Source: Gemmatirosa kalamazoonensis (GTDB lineage: Bacteria; Gemmatimonadota; Gemmatimonadetes; Gemmatimonadales; Gemmatimonadaceae). Taken from it: DNA of 64,000 nucleotides. The position numbers were made by a program, and so were the translations under genes. Below, in pieces: positions 8,486-17,536 of the stretch. Below the pieces are notes generated by a model. That model was not told the DNA's origin, made no database searches, and was given only the letters and a program-made list of their open reading frames with translations. Positions within the stretch are counted from its first letter, which is position 1. Each line of letters starts with the position of its first letter. The stretch covers positions 4,386,220 to 4,450,219 of the forward strand of contig NZ_CP007128.1 of NCBI RefSeq assembly GCF_000522985.1, given 5' to 3'.

Positions 8486-9430
8486 ATGCGACCCCTGACA
8501 GTCTCGGTCACTGCACTGCTCCTCTGCACTGTGACTTCGGTCACGCCACGGGCCGGGGCGGCCGAGCCGATCGATTCGCTGCGGGCGCGGGTGGAGCGGC
8601 GGGTGGCCGAGCTGCGCGGGACGGCGCCCGACGCGTTCGTCGCCGTGGCCTGGCGCGATCTCGGGACCGGCGAGCGGCTCGACCTGCACGGCGACTCGGT
8701 GTTCCACGCGGCGAGCACGATGAAGGTGCCGGTGATGATCGAGCTGATGCGGCGGAGCGATCGCGGCGCGCTCGCGCTCGACCAGGAGATCCTGCTCGTG
8801 AACCGCTTCGCGTCGATCGTGGACGGCTCCCCGTACGCGCTCGACACGGGCGACGACTCGGACAGCGCGACGTACGCGCTGGTCGGGCGCCGCGTCGCGG
8901 TGCGGGAGCTGATCCGGCGGATGATCGTGCGGTCGAGCAACCTCGCGACGAACGCGCTCATCGCCCTCGCCGACCCTGCGCAGGTGACGGCGACCGCCGC
9001 TTCGCTCGGCGCCGTTCGCACGCGCGTGCGGCGCGGCGTCGAGGACCAGAAGGCGTTCGACAAGGGACTCAACAACGTGACGACGGCGAGCGACCTCGCG
9101 GCGCTGCTCGAGGCGATCGAGCGCGGGCGCGCGGCGTCGGCCGGCGCCTGCGCGGAGATGCGGCGCGTGCTGCTCGGCCAGGAGCTCGACGCCGGGTCGA
9201 TTCCCGCAGGGGTGCCGCCGGGCACGCGGGTCGCCCACAAGAGCGGGCAGATCACCGGCGTGCTCCACGACGCGGCGATCGTCTATCCGCGGGGCCGGCC
9301 ACCGTACGTGCTCGTCGTGCTCACGCGCGGCATCCCCGACGAGAAGCTCGCCGCGGCCGCGATCGCCGACGTGTCGCGGCTGGTGTACGCGTACGCGGCG
9401 CCGAACGAGGCGACGACGTCACGTCGTTAG
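8486..9430 (+). CDS. Class A beta-lactamase-like serine hydrolase, exported
   Basis: A 314-residue protein with an N-terminal signal peptide (MRPLTVSVTALLLCTVTSV, cleavage after RAGAA). The serine-hydrolase motifs are present in order: HAASTMKVPV (SxxK nucleophile), RSSNLATN (SxN), and HKSGQITG (the KTG triad as KSG). The usual omega-loop ExxLN is not obvious; the equivalent region reads GVEDQKAFDKGLNN, a pattern found in the broader beta-lactamase2 family (PF13354) rather than true TEM-like enzymes. It therefore may be a beta-lactamase or another penicilloyl-serine hydrolase. The stop TAG 9428-9430 lies in a CGTTAGGC word and overlaps the end of the convergent GGDEF gene by 12 bp. Confidence 0.82.
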   Translation: MRPLTVSVTALLLCTVTSVTPRAGAAEPIDSLRARVERRVAELRGTAPDAFVAVAWRDLGTGERLDLHGDSVFHAASTMKVPVMIELMRRSDRGALALDQEILLVNRFASIVDGSPYALDTGDDSDSATYALVGRRVAVRELIRRMIVRSSNLATNALIALADPAQVTATAASLGAVRTRVRRGVEDQKAFDKGLNNVTTASDLAALLEAIERGRAASAGACAEMRRVLLGQELDAGSIPAGVPPGTRVAHKSGQITGVLHDAAIVYPRGRPPYVLVVLTRGIPDEKLAAAAIADVSRLVYAYAAPNEATTSRR

Positions 9431-10787
9431 GCGGGCCTTCCGGCGGCACTTCTCCTCGTACAGCGCGGCGTCCGCGTTGGCGAGCAGGTCCTCCAGCGTG
9501 GGCGGCGCCGAGCCGTCGGCGCGCCGCGCGTGCGACTCGCTCGCCACGCCGACGCTGAGGCTCAGCACGTACGACTGGCCGTGCGCGGCGTTCGCCGCGG
9601 CGAGCCGCTGCTCGATGCGAGCGGTCACGGCGCGGGCGATCGCCGCCGCGTCCATCCCCCACGCCGTGCACCGCGAACGCGACGAACTCGTCGCCGCCCA
9701 GCCGTCCGATGACGTCCGACTCGCGGAACGTGGCGCGCAGCACGTCGGCGACGGTGCGCAGCGCGACGTCGCCCTCGGCGTGGCCGTGGCCGTCGTTGAT
9801 GCGCTTGAAGTCGTCCATGTCCATGTAGAAGACGAGCACCGGCGCGCCGCGCTCGCGCGCGCGGTCGAGCGCCTGCCCGGCGACGGTGAGGAACCCGCGC
9901 CGGTTGTACAGCGTCGTCAGCTCGTCGACCAAGGACAGCGAGCGCAGCGCGGCCTCGGCCTGCTTGCGGTCGGTGATGTCGCGCATGACCGACGAGTAGT
10001 ACGTCGGCCGGCCGTCGGCGCCGAAGTGCGCGATGAGCACCTGCTCCACCGGCACGTCGCGGCCGTCGCGCTTGCGGAGCACGGTCTCGCCGCGCCACGT
10101 GCCCTCGCGCGCCGCGATGCGCGTCGCCTCCTCCAGCGCGCCGCCGGGCATCAGCTGCGGCTGGACGTCGGCCATCGAGAGGTCGTACGCGCCGTCGGCC
10201 GAGCGCTGCGGCGGAAGGCCGAGCATCGCGCGGCCGGCGCCGTTCAGGTACTGCAGGCGGCCATCGATGTCGCTCACCGTGACGACGTCCGGCGTCTCCT
10301 CGAGGATCGCCGCGAGCCGCGCGCGCGCCGACTCCGCGCGGCGCCTGTCGCTGATGTCGCGCGTGAACAGCGCGAGCCCGCCGGGGATCGGCACGGCGCG
10401 GACGTGCAGCCACTGCTCCTCCCCCGCCTCGGTATACACGCACCGCTCGTCGTCGAACGACACGCGGCCCTCGGCGACGGCGACGTACGTGTCGTGGAGG
10501 TCGAGGCGCACCTGCACCGGGAAGCATTCGCGGAGCCGCGTGCCGATCACCGCCGCGCGCGGTCGGCCGGCGAGCCGCTCGGCGGCCGCGTTCATGTCGA
10601 TGACCGCGAAGTCCACGACCCGCCGCCCGTCGCGCAGCGAGCGCAGGAACACCCACGCCTCCGGGATCGCGTCGAGCGCCGCTCGCTGGTACCGCTCGGT
10701 GGCGAGCGCCAGCTCGCCCGTCGGTGAATCGGCGGGACGGGGTGCGAGGGCGACCGGCGCGTCCAACGGCGCCGTGGCGTCTGCCAT
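9419..10787 (-). CDS. PAS-PAS-GGDEF diguanylate cyclase, apparently frameshifted
   Basis: From ATG 10787 the protein reads through two PAS domains (about residues 35-150 and 160-285, ending DISDRRRAE and DITDRKQAE) into a GGDEF domain with MDMDDFKRINDGHGHAEGD and an intact RLGGDEF active-site motif. The frame is then lost at a run of five G (9656-9660 on the + strand as C5): the remainder of the GGDEF fold (MDAAAIARAVTARIEQR, then LSLSVGVA, then LLANADAALYEEK) continues in another frame to a TGA at 9419. Removing one G restores a single protein of about 455 residues. This is either a sequencing error in a homopolymer or a real inactivating or phase-variable frameshift. If intact it would make cyclic di-GMP; no membrane segment is seen. 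Confidence 0.8.
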
Positions 10788-10929
10788 GTCGGGGGGATGG
10801 GGCGGAGGCGGGAGCGCGACCGACGTACCGTCGCGCCGGCAACTCGTGGAGCGGCCGCCTCCTATGACGAGCCGGTCATGGTGACGTCACCGCGCTCGCG
10901 GCCGGGCCGCCGGCAGGAATGGCGAGCGA

Positions 10930-11002
10930 TGCGCGGGGTGGGACTCGAACCCACGACCTTGCGGTTAAAAGCCGCTTGCTCTACCGACTGAGCTACCCGC
11001 GC
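10930..11002 (-). tRNA. tRNA-Lys (TTT anticodon)
   Basis: A 73-nt cloverleaf reads on the - strand from 11002: acceptor GCGCGGG paired with CCCGCGC, D arm GCTC-AGTCGGTA-GAGC, anticodon arm AGCGG-CTTTTAA-CCGC with anticodon TTT, T arm GTGGG-TTCGAGT-CCCAC, and discriminator A at 10930. The 3' CCA is not encoded. No integrase or duplicated tRNA end is nearby. The 142 bp before it (10788-10929) and 149 bp after it (11003-11151) show no other feature. Confidence 0.95.
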
Positions 11003-11151
11003 CATCCCGACCCAGGGCGCCGGGGAATCTAACCGGTGTCCCCCGGCGCGGCGCGGACGTTGCGGCGTTTAACTGTGTCAGTGGCGGCGTGGTCCCCCGC
11101 GACCGGCCGTGCCCACCGACCTCATTCTCCGCATCCGGAGGGCAGCTCGGT

Positions 11152-11466
11152 ATGGAAACCTGGAGCGACAGCGCGTCCACCGAGTCCGGCGCGGGCCGAC
11201 GATCGGCCGGCGATCGGCTGCATGCCGCACTGGACGCCGTGCTCCAGGCCTTGGGCACCCCTGCCGCCCCGCTCGACATCCTGCGGCGCGTGGTCGTGCG
11301 CTACGGAGCGCTCGCCCACGAGCAGGCGGTCCAGCTCGAGGACATGCTCGCGGCGCTCACCCGCGGGGTGCGCGGGGTCCTCGCCTCGCACCCCACGACC
11401 GCCGAAGCCGAGCTGCTGGCGTTCGTACAATGGTGGGCCGTTCACGGCTACCATCGCGCGGACTGA
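11152..11466 (+). CDS. Small protein of unknown function
   Basis: A 104-residue, mostly helical soluble protein starting METWSDSAST. The body (LHAALDAVLQALGTPAAPLDILRRVVVRYG, split: LHAALDAVLQAL and LDILRRVVVRYGALAHEQA) is amphipathic, and it ends FVQWWAVHGYHRAD. A GGAGG about a dozen bases upstream of the ATG supports the start. It stops three bases before the stop of the convergent FAD-binding gene, so no terminator separates them. I do not recognise a family. Confidence 0.55.
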   Translation: METWSDSASTESGAGRRSAGDRLHAALDAVLQALGTPAAPLDILRRVVVRYGALAHEQAVQLEDMLAALTRGVRGVLASHPTTAEAELLAFVQWWAVHGYHRAD

Positions 11467-11469
11467 TCC

Positions 11470-12882
11470 TCAGACCGCCTCGAGCTCCCGCTCCTCCAGC
11501 GACGACAGGATGCTCGACGCCGCACGCTCGGCGTGCACGCGGAGCTCGGGGACGGCGGTCGCCTCCCAGTAGCGCGCCTTCAGCAGCGGCCCGACGTGGT
11601 GCAGCACCCGCGACGGCACGCCGTGCCGGTCGAGCAGCGCGCCGTCGTCCGCCGTCTCGACGCCGAGGCCGAGCGTGTCGGGCATGAGCAGACCGCGGTC
11701 GCGCAGCGAGGCGATGAGCGGCTCTGCGAGGCGCCGCACGTCGGCGTCGGGGCCGGTGCAGTTCAGCACCCGTGCCACGCGCACGAGCTCGGGGCTCGAC
11801 GCGCCGCGCCGCTGCAGCGTGACCGTGACGCCGTCCTCGTCGGCGGCGTAGCGCAGGACCCGTCCGGCGACGACGGCGAGCCGACCAGCAGCGGCGTGCC
11901 CGCGCAGCGCGGCGTCCAGCTCCGGCGCGGTACGGTGGCGGTGGACGTCCCAGTAGACGCGCAGGTGCCGGAGGAAGCGGGCCCGCTCGCGCACGCCGAG
12001 CCGCGCCCAGAGCTGCGGCGTTATCGGACGGAGCGACCCGATCACCTCGCGCCAGTCGACGCCGGCGGCGGCCAACCGGGCGACGTGGGCGCGGACCGCC
12101 TTGAGGTAGGCGAGCGCCGTCGGCGGTCCGGTCAGGATGTCGGGCGGCCGATGATCCGACGCAGGTGGCACGCTCGGCGACCGGTGCGGCAGGGGAAGCA
12201 GGCCGCGGCGCGCGACGGCGAGCATGCGGCCGGCGCCGCGCGCCTGGAGGTCGAGCGCGATGTCGAGCATCGTGAGGCCCGTGCCGATCAGCAGCACCGG
12301 CTCGCCCGGCTGCACGACGTCCAGCGCGCCGGCGCTCCACGGATCGCGGACGTAGCGCGGGCTCCGGTAGAACTCCGGCGTGTGCACCGGCGGATCGGCG
12401 GGCGCGAAGTTGCCGAGCGCGAGGACCACCCGATCGGCGCGCACGACCTGGCCGTCGGCGAGCCGGAGGCGGGCCGAGGCGCCGTCGTCGCAGAGGTCCA
12501 GCGACACGACCTCGTCGACCACGCGCTCGAGCGTCGCGCCGTCCACCGCGCTCGACTCGGCGGACGAGAGCACGTGCTCCAGGTACTCGCCGTAGAGGCG
12601 GCGCGGGACGAACGTGCCGCCGGCCACGCCGGGAAGCCGCCGCTGCGCGAAGCGGAGGAAGTCGTCCTCGTCGTCGACGAACGCGCTCATGCGGCCCGCC
12701 GGCACGTTCAGGACGTGGGCCTCGGTGCGCGTGCCGTACGCGACGCCGCGTCCCATCGGGCCCGAGCGGTTCACGAGGAGCACACGGAGGGGGCCCGCCG
12801 CGCGGCGCAGCAGGTGCGCCGCGACGAGCGTACCGCTGAAGCCAGCGCCGACGACGGCTACGGTGTAACGAGGCTCGGTCAT
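11470..12882 (-). CDS. FAD/NAD(P)-binding oxidoreductase-like protein
   Basis: A 470-residue protein from ATG 12882. Residues 7-20 (YTVAVVGAGFSGTLVA) form an FAD-binding Rossmann GxGxxG; GPMGRGVAYGT follows; a second nucleotide fold appears near residue 200 (VLLIGTGLTMLDIALDL). RVLNCTGPDAD is the usual late strand of these flavoproteins. The layout matches the FAD_NAD_binding family (PF13454) of hydroxyacylglutathione-hydrolase-like or HpnW-type uncharacterised flavoproteins. Reaction unknown. It is transcribed divergently from treZ across about 120 bp, but nothing ties it functionally to glucan metabolism. Confidence 0.8.
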   Translation of the reverse strand: MTEPRYTVAVVGAGFSGTLVAAHLLRRAAGPLRVLLVNRSGPMGRGVAYGTRTEAHVLNVPAGRMSAFVDDEDDFLRFAQRRLPGVAGGTFVPRRLYGEYLEHVLSSAESSAVDGATLERVVDEVVSLDLCDDGASARLRLADGQVVRADRVVLALGNFAPADPPVHTPEFYRSPRYVRDPWSAGALDVVQPGEPVLLIGTGLTMLDIALDLQARGAGRMLAVARRGLLPLPHRSPSVPPASDHRPPDILTGPPTALAYLKAVRAHVARLAAAGVDWREVIGSLRPITPQLWARLGVRERARFLRHLRVYWDVHRHRTAPELDAALRGHAAAGRLAVVAGRVLRYAADEDGVTVTLQRRGASSPELVRVARVLNCTGPDADVRRLAEPLIASLRDRGLLMPDTLGLGVETADDGALLDRHGVPSRVLHHVGPLLKARYWEATAVPELRVHAERAASSILSSLEERELEAV

Positions 12883-13004
12883 CCCCAATGATGGGGTCGC
12901 CAGTGGAATCTGGCCACCCGTGGGTGGTACCGATCGTGCGCTTCCGCGGCGCGATGATCCCGGTGCTTCCTCCCGATTCGTCCGCCCGGCCGCGCGGCGC
13001 TCCG

Positions 13005-14927
13005 ATGCTCGTTCCCGAGTGGCGTCGGCTTCCCGTGGGGGCTGAGATGGCGCCGGACGGCGGCGTGCACTTCCGGGTGTGGGCGCCGCGGTGCGAGCGG
13101 CTCGAGCTCGTCCTGGAGTCGTCGAACGGCGCCGCGCCGCGCTCGGTGGCGCTGGCGCGCGAGGCAGGCGGCCACTGGTCGGGGCTCGTCGAGGACGCCG
13201 GCGCGGGCACGCTGTACCGCTACCGCATCGACGGGGAGGGCCCGTTCCCGGACCCGGTGTCGCGCTTCCAGCCGGAGGGGCCACACGGGCCGAGCGAGGT
13301 CGTGGATCCCGGAGCGTTCCGGTGGACCGACGCGGCGTGGCGCGGCGTGCCGCGCGACCGGCACGTGCTCTACGAGCTGCACGTCGGCGCGTTCACGCGC
13401 GACGGCACGTGGGCCGCCGCGGCGGAGCGGCTGCCCGGGCTCGCGGAGCTCGGCGTGACGACGCTCGAGGTGATGCCGGTGGCGGAGTTCCCGGGAACGT
13501 TCGGGTGGGGCTACGACGGCGTCGGGCTGTATGCGCCGACCCGGCTGTACGGCCACCCCGACGACTTCCGCGCGTTCGTGGACCGGGCGCACGCGGCCGG
13601 CATCGCGGTGATCCTCGACGTCGTGTACAACCACGTCGGCCCCGACGGCAACTACCTCGAGAAGTTCTCGCCGTGGTACTTCAGCGAGACGCACGGCACG
13701 GACTGGGGCGCGGGGTTCAACTTCGACGGGCCGCACTGCGAGCCGGTGCGCGAGTTCGTGCTGTCGAACGTCGAGTACTGGATGACCGAGTTCCACCTCG
13801 ACGGGCTGCGCCTGGATGCGACGCAGGCGATCGTCGACGACTCGACGCCGCACATCCTCGTCGAGATCGGCGAGCGCGCACGCGCGGCGGCGATCGGCCG
13901 CGAGACGCTCGTGGTGAACGAGAACGAGCCGCAGCGGGTGCAGCTCGTGCGCCCCGTCGACGCCGGCGGGTGCGGGCTGGACATGATCTGGAACGACGAC
14001 TGGCACCACAGCGCGCTCGTCGCGTTAGGCGGCCGCGACGAGGCGTACTACACCGACTATCGCGGCACGGCGCAGGAGCTCGTGTCGGCGGCGAAGTACG
14101 GCTTCCTGTTCCAGGGACAGTGGTACCGGTGGCAGCGGCAGCGGCGCGGCACGCCGACGTTCGGCGTCGAGCCGTGGCGGTTCGTGCACTTCCTGCAGAA
14201 CCACGACCAGGTCGCGAACTCGGGGCGCGGCGAGCGCGTGCACCGGCTCACGAGCGCGGCGCGGCTGCGCGCGCTCACGGCGCTGCTGCTGTTAGGCCCG
14301 CAGACGCCGATGCTGTTCATGGGCCAGGAGTTCGCGTCGTCGGCGCCGTTCCTGTTCTTCGCCGATCACGGTGCGGATCTCGCGCGCAAGGTGGCCGTGG
14401 GGCGGCGCGCCGAGCTCGCGCAGTTCGTGAACCTGTCGCTCGACGAGATGGAGCGCGAGCTCGCGCGCCCCGACGCGCGGGAGACGTTCGAGCGGTGCGT
14501 GCTCGACGACGCGGAGCGCGAGCGGCACGCGCCGTGGTGGCGGCTGCACCGCGACCTGCTGCGGCTGCGGCGCGACGATCCGTGGATCGCGACGCCGGGC
14601 GTACGGCTCGACGGCGCGGTGCTCGCGGAGCACGCGTTCGTGCTGCGCTACTTCGCGGCCGACGGCGCCGACCGACTGATCGCGGTGAACCTCGGCCGCA
14701 CGCTGCACCTCGATCCCGCGCCGGAGCCGCTGCTCGCGCCGCCCGAGGGCCGGCGGTGGCGCATCGCGTGGTCGAGCGAGGACCCGCGCTACGGCGGGCT
14801 CGGCACGCCGCCGCTCGATGCACCGGAGGCGCCGACGTCGCCGCCGCAGAAGCCGACGGTGCGCTGGCACACGGAGAACTGGCGCCTGACGGCGGAGTGC
14901 GCGGTGGTGCTCGCGCCCGAAGGCTGA
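13005..14927 (+). CDS. treZ: Malto-oligosyltrehalose trehalohydrolase (TreZ)
   Basis: A 640-residue GH13 enzyme. I chose ATG 13005 because MLVPEWRRLPVGAEMAPDGG begins the CBM48-like N-terminal domain as other TreZ proteins do; earlier in-frame ATGs (12888, 12954) add unrelated sequence. The TIM-barrel motifs are clear: DVVYNHVGPDGNY, DGLRLDATQAI (nucleophile Asp), LVVNENEPQR (acid Glu) and FLQNHDQVAN (transition-state Asp), and a C-terminal beta domain follows. TreZ releases trehalose from the maltooligosyl-trehalose that TreY makes. It is 6 bp upstream of the debranching enzyme gene, while its partner treY lies on the opposite strand at 19454-22288. Confidence 0.93.
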   Translation: MLVPEWRRLPVGAEMAPDGGVHFRVWAPRCERLELVLESSNGAAPRSVALAREAGGHWSGLVEDAGAGTLYRYRIDGEGPFPDPVSRFQPEGPHGPSEVVDPGAFRWTDAAWRGVPRDRHVLYELHVGAFTRDGTWAAAAERLPGLAELGVTTLEVMPVAEFPGTFGWGYDGVGLYAPTRLYGHPDDFRAFVDRAHAAGIAVILDVVYNHVGPDGNYLEKFSPWYFSETHGTDWGAGFNFDGPHCEPVREFVLSNVEYWMTEFHLDGLRLDATQAIVDDSTPHILVEIGERARAAAIGRETLVVNENEPQRVQLVRPVDAGGCGLDMIWNDDWHHSALVALGGRDEAYYTDYRGTAQELVSAAKYGFLFQGQWYRWQRQRRGTPTFGVEPWRFVHFLQNHDQVANSGRGERVHRLTSAARLRALTALLLLGPQTPMLFMGQEFASSAPFLFFADHGADLARKVAVGRRAELAQFVNLSLDEMERELARPDARETFERCVLDDAERERHAPWWRLHRDLLRLRRDDPWIATPGVRLDGAVLAEHAFVLRYFAADGADRLIAVNLGRTLHLDPAPEPLLAPPEGRRWRIAWSSEDPRYGGLGTPPLDAPEAPTSPPQKPTVRWHTENWRLTAECAVVLAPEG

Positions 14928-14933
14928 CCCGAC

Positions 14934-17084
14934 ATGGCGACACCGCACACGCGACCCATCATGCAGGAACGACTGATCGACCGCGTCACGCGCCGGCCCG
15001 CGTTCGACCCCGGCGCCGCCGACATCGAGCCGCTGCTCACGCGCGAGTGGCTCGTGACGAACGGGCTGGGAGGCTACGCGTCGGCGACCGTCGCCGGGGT
15101 GGTCACGCGCCGCTACCACGGCCTGCTCGTGTCCGCGCTGCCGAACCCGTTCGGCCGCATCGTGATGCTGAACCATCTCGTGGAGGAGCTCACGCTCCCC
15201 GACGGCACGCGCGCAGCGTTAGGCGGCGAGGAGTACGCGGCCGGCAAGCTGGAGGCGTCCGGTGCCCAGTACCTCGTCGACTTCCAGCTCGAGGCGGGGC
15301 TGCCGGTGTGGCGCTACCGGCTCGGCGGCTGCACGATCGAGCGGCGCGTCTTCATGCCGTACCGCCAGAACACGGTGTTCATCACCTACCGGCTCGTGGA
15401 GGGCGACTGCACGGTGCGCCTGTCGCTGCGCCCCGCCCTGCACTTCCGCGGTTACGAGGATCCGGTGACGACGCCGCACGAGGCGCGGTACCAGCTCTCG
15501 GCAGCCGACGGGCACTACACGGTGACGAGCGAGGGAAGCACGCTGCCGCCGCTGCGCTTCCGGGTCGTCGGCGGCGCGGCCGCGTCGACGGTGGAGCCGG
15601 TGCGGATGAACGAGCTGCTGTACCGCGTGGAGGAAGCGCGCGGCTACGCATACACCGGCGCGCTCTGGTCGCCGGGATGCTTCTCGATGGAGATCGCGCC
15701 CGGCGCGACCGCGGCGCTCGTCGCGTCCGCGGAGCCGCTCGACGTGATCGACGCGCTGTCGCCCGACGAGGCGCTGCAGCTCGAGCTCGAGCGGCGGCGG
15801 CGACTGCTCGCCCGCGTGCCGGATTCGCTGCGCGACGCGGTGGGCGGAGAGCTCGTGCTCGCGGCCGATCAGTTCCTCATCCAACCCGCAGGGCGGCTGC
15901 GCGACCGCGTGCGCGCCCAGGCGGTGGGCGACGAGGTGCGCACCGTGATCGCGGGCTACCACTGGTTCACGGACTGGGGGCGCGACACGATGATCAGCCT
16001 CGAGGGCCTCACGCTCTCGACGCGCCGGTACCGCGAGTCGGGGTTCATCCTGCGCACGTTCGCGCAGTACGTGCGCGACGGTCTGATCCCGAACATGTTC
16101 CCCGACGGCGCGAACGACGGCCTGTATCACACGGCCGACGCCACGCTGTGGTTCTTCCACGCGCTCGACCGATACGTCGCGCTCACCGGCGACCGCGCGA
16201 CGCTGCGGCAGCTCCTGCCGACGATGACCGACATCGCCGACCACCACCTGCGCGGCACGCACTACGGCATCCGTGTCGACCCCGCGGACGGGCTGCTGCA
16301 CGAGGGGCAGGAGGGTTATCAGCTCACGTGGATGGACGCGAAGATGGGCGACTGGGTGGTGACGCCCCGCCGCGGCAAACCGGTCGAGATCAACGCGCTC
16401 TGGTACAACGCGCTGTGCATCCTGGAGGAGTGGGTGCGCACGGAGCGCGGCGAATCGGCGGCCGAGCCGTACGCGCGGGCGGCGGAGCGGGCGCGCACGT
16501 CGTTCAACGCGCGCTTCTGGTACGAGCGCGGCGGGTATCTGTACGACGTCGTCGACGGGCCCGACGGCGACAGCACCGAGCTGCGACCGAACCAGATCCT
16601 CGCCGTGTCGCTGCCGCACGCGGTGCTCGACGCATCGCGATGGGAGGCGGTCGTGAGCACGGTGGAGCGCGAGCTGCTCACGCCGTACGGTCTGCGCTCG
16701 CTCGCGCGCGGCGACAAGGACTACAAGCCGCGCTACTTCGGCGACCTGCGCGCGCGCGACGGCGCGTACCACCAGGGGACGGTGTGGGGCTGGCTGATCG
16801 GCCCGTGGGTGGACGCGTGGCTGAAGCTGCATCCCGACGAGCCGTCGGATGCGCGCCGCTTCCTCACCGCGCTGGTCGACCATCTCGACGAGTTCGGGGT
16901 CGGCTCCGTGGCGGAGATCTTCGACGCCGAGGCGCCGTACACGCCGCGCGGGTGCATCGCGCAGGCGTGGAGCGTGGCGGAGCTGCTGCGCTGCTGGCAG
17001 CGGACCGCGCCGACGGGAACGGACGTGCAGCGCCGCGGCGACCGCGCGGCGGCGTTCACCGAGGGCGTGGGAGGAACGCGCTGA
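14934..17084 (+). CDS. Glycogen debranching enzyme, amylo-alpha-1,6-glucosidase type (GH133)
   Basis: A 716-residue protein. The N-terminal part (LLTREWLVTNGLGGYASATVAG, split: REWLVTNGLGGYAS) is the GDE_N beta-sandwich domain; the C-terminal half is an (alpha/alpha)6 GDE_C domain with IAGYHWFTDWGRDTMISLEG, HEGQEGYQLTWMDAKMGDW, EINALWYNAL and the late GAYHQGTVWGWLIGPW. These acidic motifs include the catalytic carboxylates. It hydrolyses alpha-1,6 branch stubs of glycogen, complementing GlgX in the operon on the other strand. It follows treZ by 6 bp and its TGA overlaps the ATG of the next small gene (TGATG). An alternative start at ATG 14961 would remove nine residues. Confidence 0.9.
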   Translation: MATPHTRPIMQERLIDRVTRRPAFDPGAADIEPLLTREWLVTNGLGGYASATVAGVVTRRYHGLLVSALPNPFGRIVMLNHLVEELTLPDGTRAALGGEEYAAGKLEASGAQYLVDFQLEAGLPVWRYRLGGCTIERRVFMPYRQNTVFITYRLVEGDCTVRLSLRPALHFRGYEDPVTTPHEARYQLSAADGHYTVTSEGSTLPPLRFRVVGGAAASTVEPVRMNELLYRVEEARGYAYTGALWSPGCFSMEIAPGATAALVASAEPLDVIDALSPDEALQLELERRRRLLARVPDSLRDAVGGELVLAADQFLIQPAGRLRDRVRAQAVGDEVRTVIAGYHWFTDWGRDTMISLEGLTLSTRRYRESGFILRTFAQYVRDGLIPNMFPDGANDGLYHTADATLWFFHALDRYVALTGDRATLRQLLPTMTDIADHHLRGTHYGIRVDPADGLLHEGQEGYQLTWMDAKMGDWVVTPRRGKPVEINALWYNALCILEEWVRTERGESAAEPYARAAERARTSFNARFWYERGGYLYDVVDGPDGDSTELRPNQILAVSLPHAVLDASRWEAVVSTVERELLTPYGLRSLARGDKDYKPRYFGDLRARDGAYHQGTVWGWLIGPWVDAWLKLHPDEPSDARRFLTALVDHLDEFGVGSVAEIFDAEAPYTPRGCIAQAWSVAELLRCWQRTAPTGTDVQRRGDRAAAFTEGVGGTR

Positions 17085-17479
17085 TGCCGCGCACCGGACG
17101 GCCGCGCGGCGGCACCGACGCGACGCCCGCGCCACGCCGGCGCGCCGCACTGCACCTCGTGGCGCCGGAGCGCGGGCGCGAGCGCGTGCCCGCGTTCGCC
17201 CCGCCGTCGCCGCGCCGCGGGCGCCACTCGCGGTTCGTCATGCGCCCGAAGGCGCTGCTCACCGGCGCCGCCGCGGTGGCCGATGCGCTCGCGTCGCGCG
17301 CCGAGCCGGCGATTCCGTTAGGCGGCCCGTCCGCCCAGGAGCGCGCCCGCCGCCTGCGCGCCGCCTACGACGCGAGCGTGCACGACGACGGGCAACGGAC
17401 GCTGCTGCGCGAGATCATGGACCACTTCCGCGCCTGGTGTCGCGCGCATGCCCTCGGCGATCCGTTCGTGAACACGTAG
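17084..17479 (+). CDS. Small basic protein of unknown function
   Basis: A 131-residue protein whose ATG overlaps the TGA of the debranching enzyme (TGATG) and is preceded by GGAGG at a good distance, so it is very probably translated. The first half is Arg/Pro-rich and low in structure; the second half (ERARRLRAAYDASVHDDGQR, then LLREIMDHFRAWCRAH) is helical and soluble. No known domain. Being the last gene of the treZ-debranching operon suggests an accessory role in glucan metabolism. It is followed by an inverted repeat at 17484-17536 shared with the convergent glgP. Confidence 0.6.
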   Translation: MPRTGRPRGGTDATPAPRRRAALHLVAPERGRERVPAFAPPSPRRGRHSRFVMRPKALLTGAAAVADALASRAEPAIPLGGPSAQERARRLRAAYDASVHDDGQRTLLREIMDHFRAWCRAHALGDPFVNT

Positions 17480-17483
17480 CGGC

Positions 17484-17536
17484 GTGGCTGCGTGGCTGCG
17501 TACGCACGGCACGCAGCGACGCAGCCACGCAGCCAC
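17484..17536. repeat. Tandem-unit inverted repeat (hairpin), GTGGCTGC units, between convergent genes
   Basis: Perfect 18-nt arms at 17484-17501 and 17519-17536, each two copies of the 8-mer GTGGCTGC, flank a 17-nt loop. It fills the gap between the convergent small-protein gene and glgP and probably acts as a two-way terminator. The same unit builds the hairpin at 55703-55759. Confidence 0.8.

Noticed and set aside
10930-11002. tRNA-Lys as an integration site
   Set aside because: No integrase gene and no repeat of the tRNA 3' end nearby.
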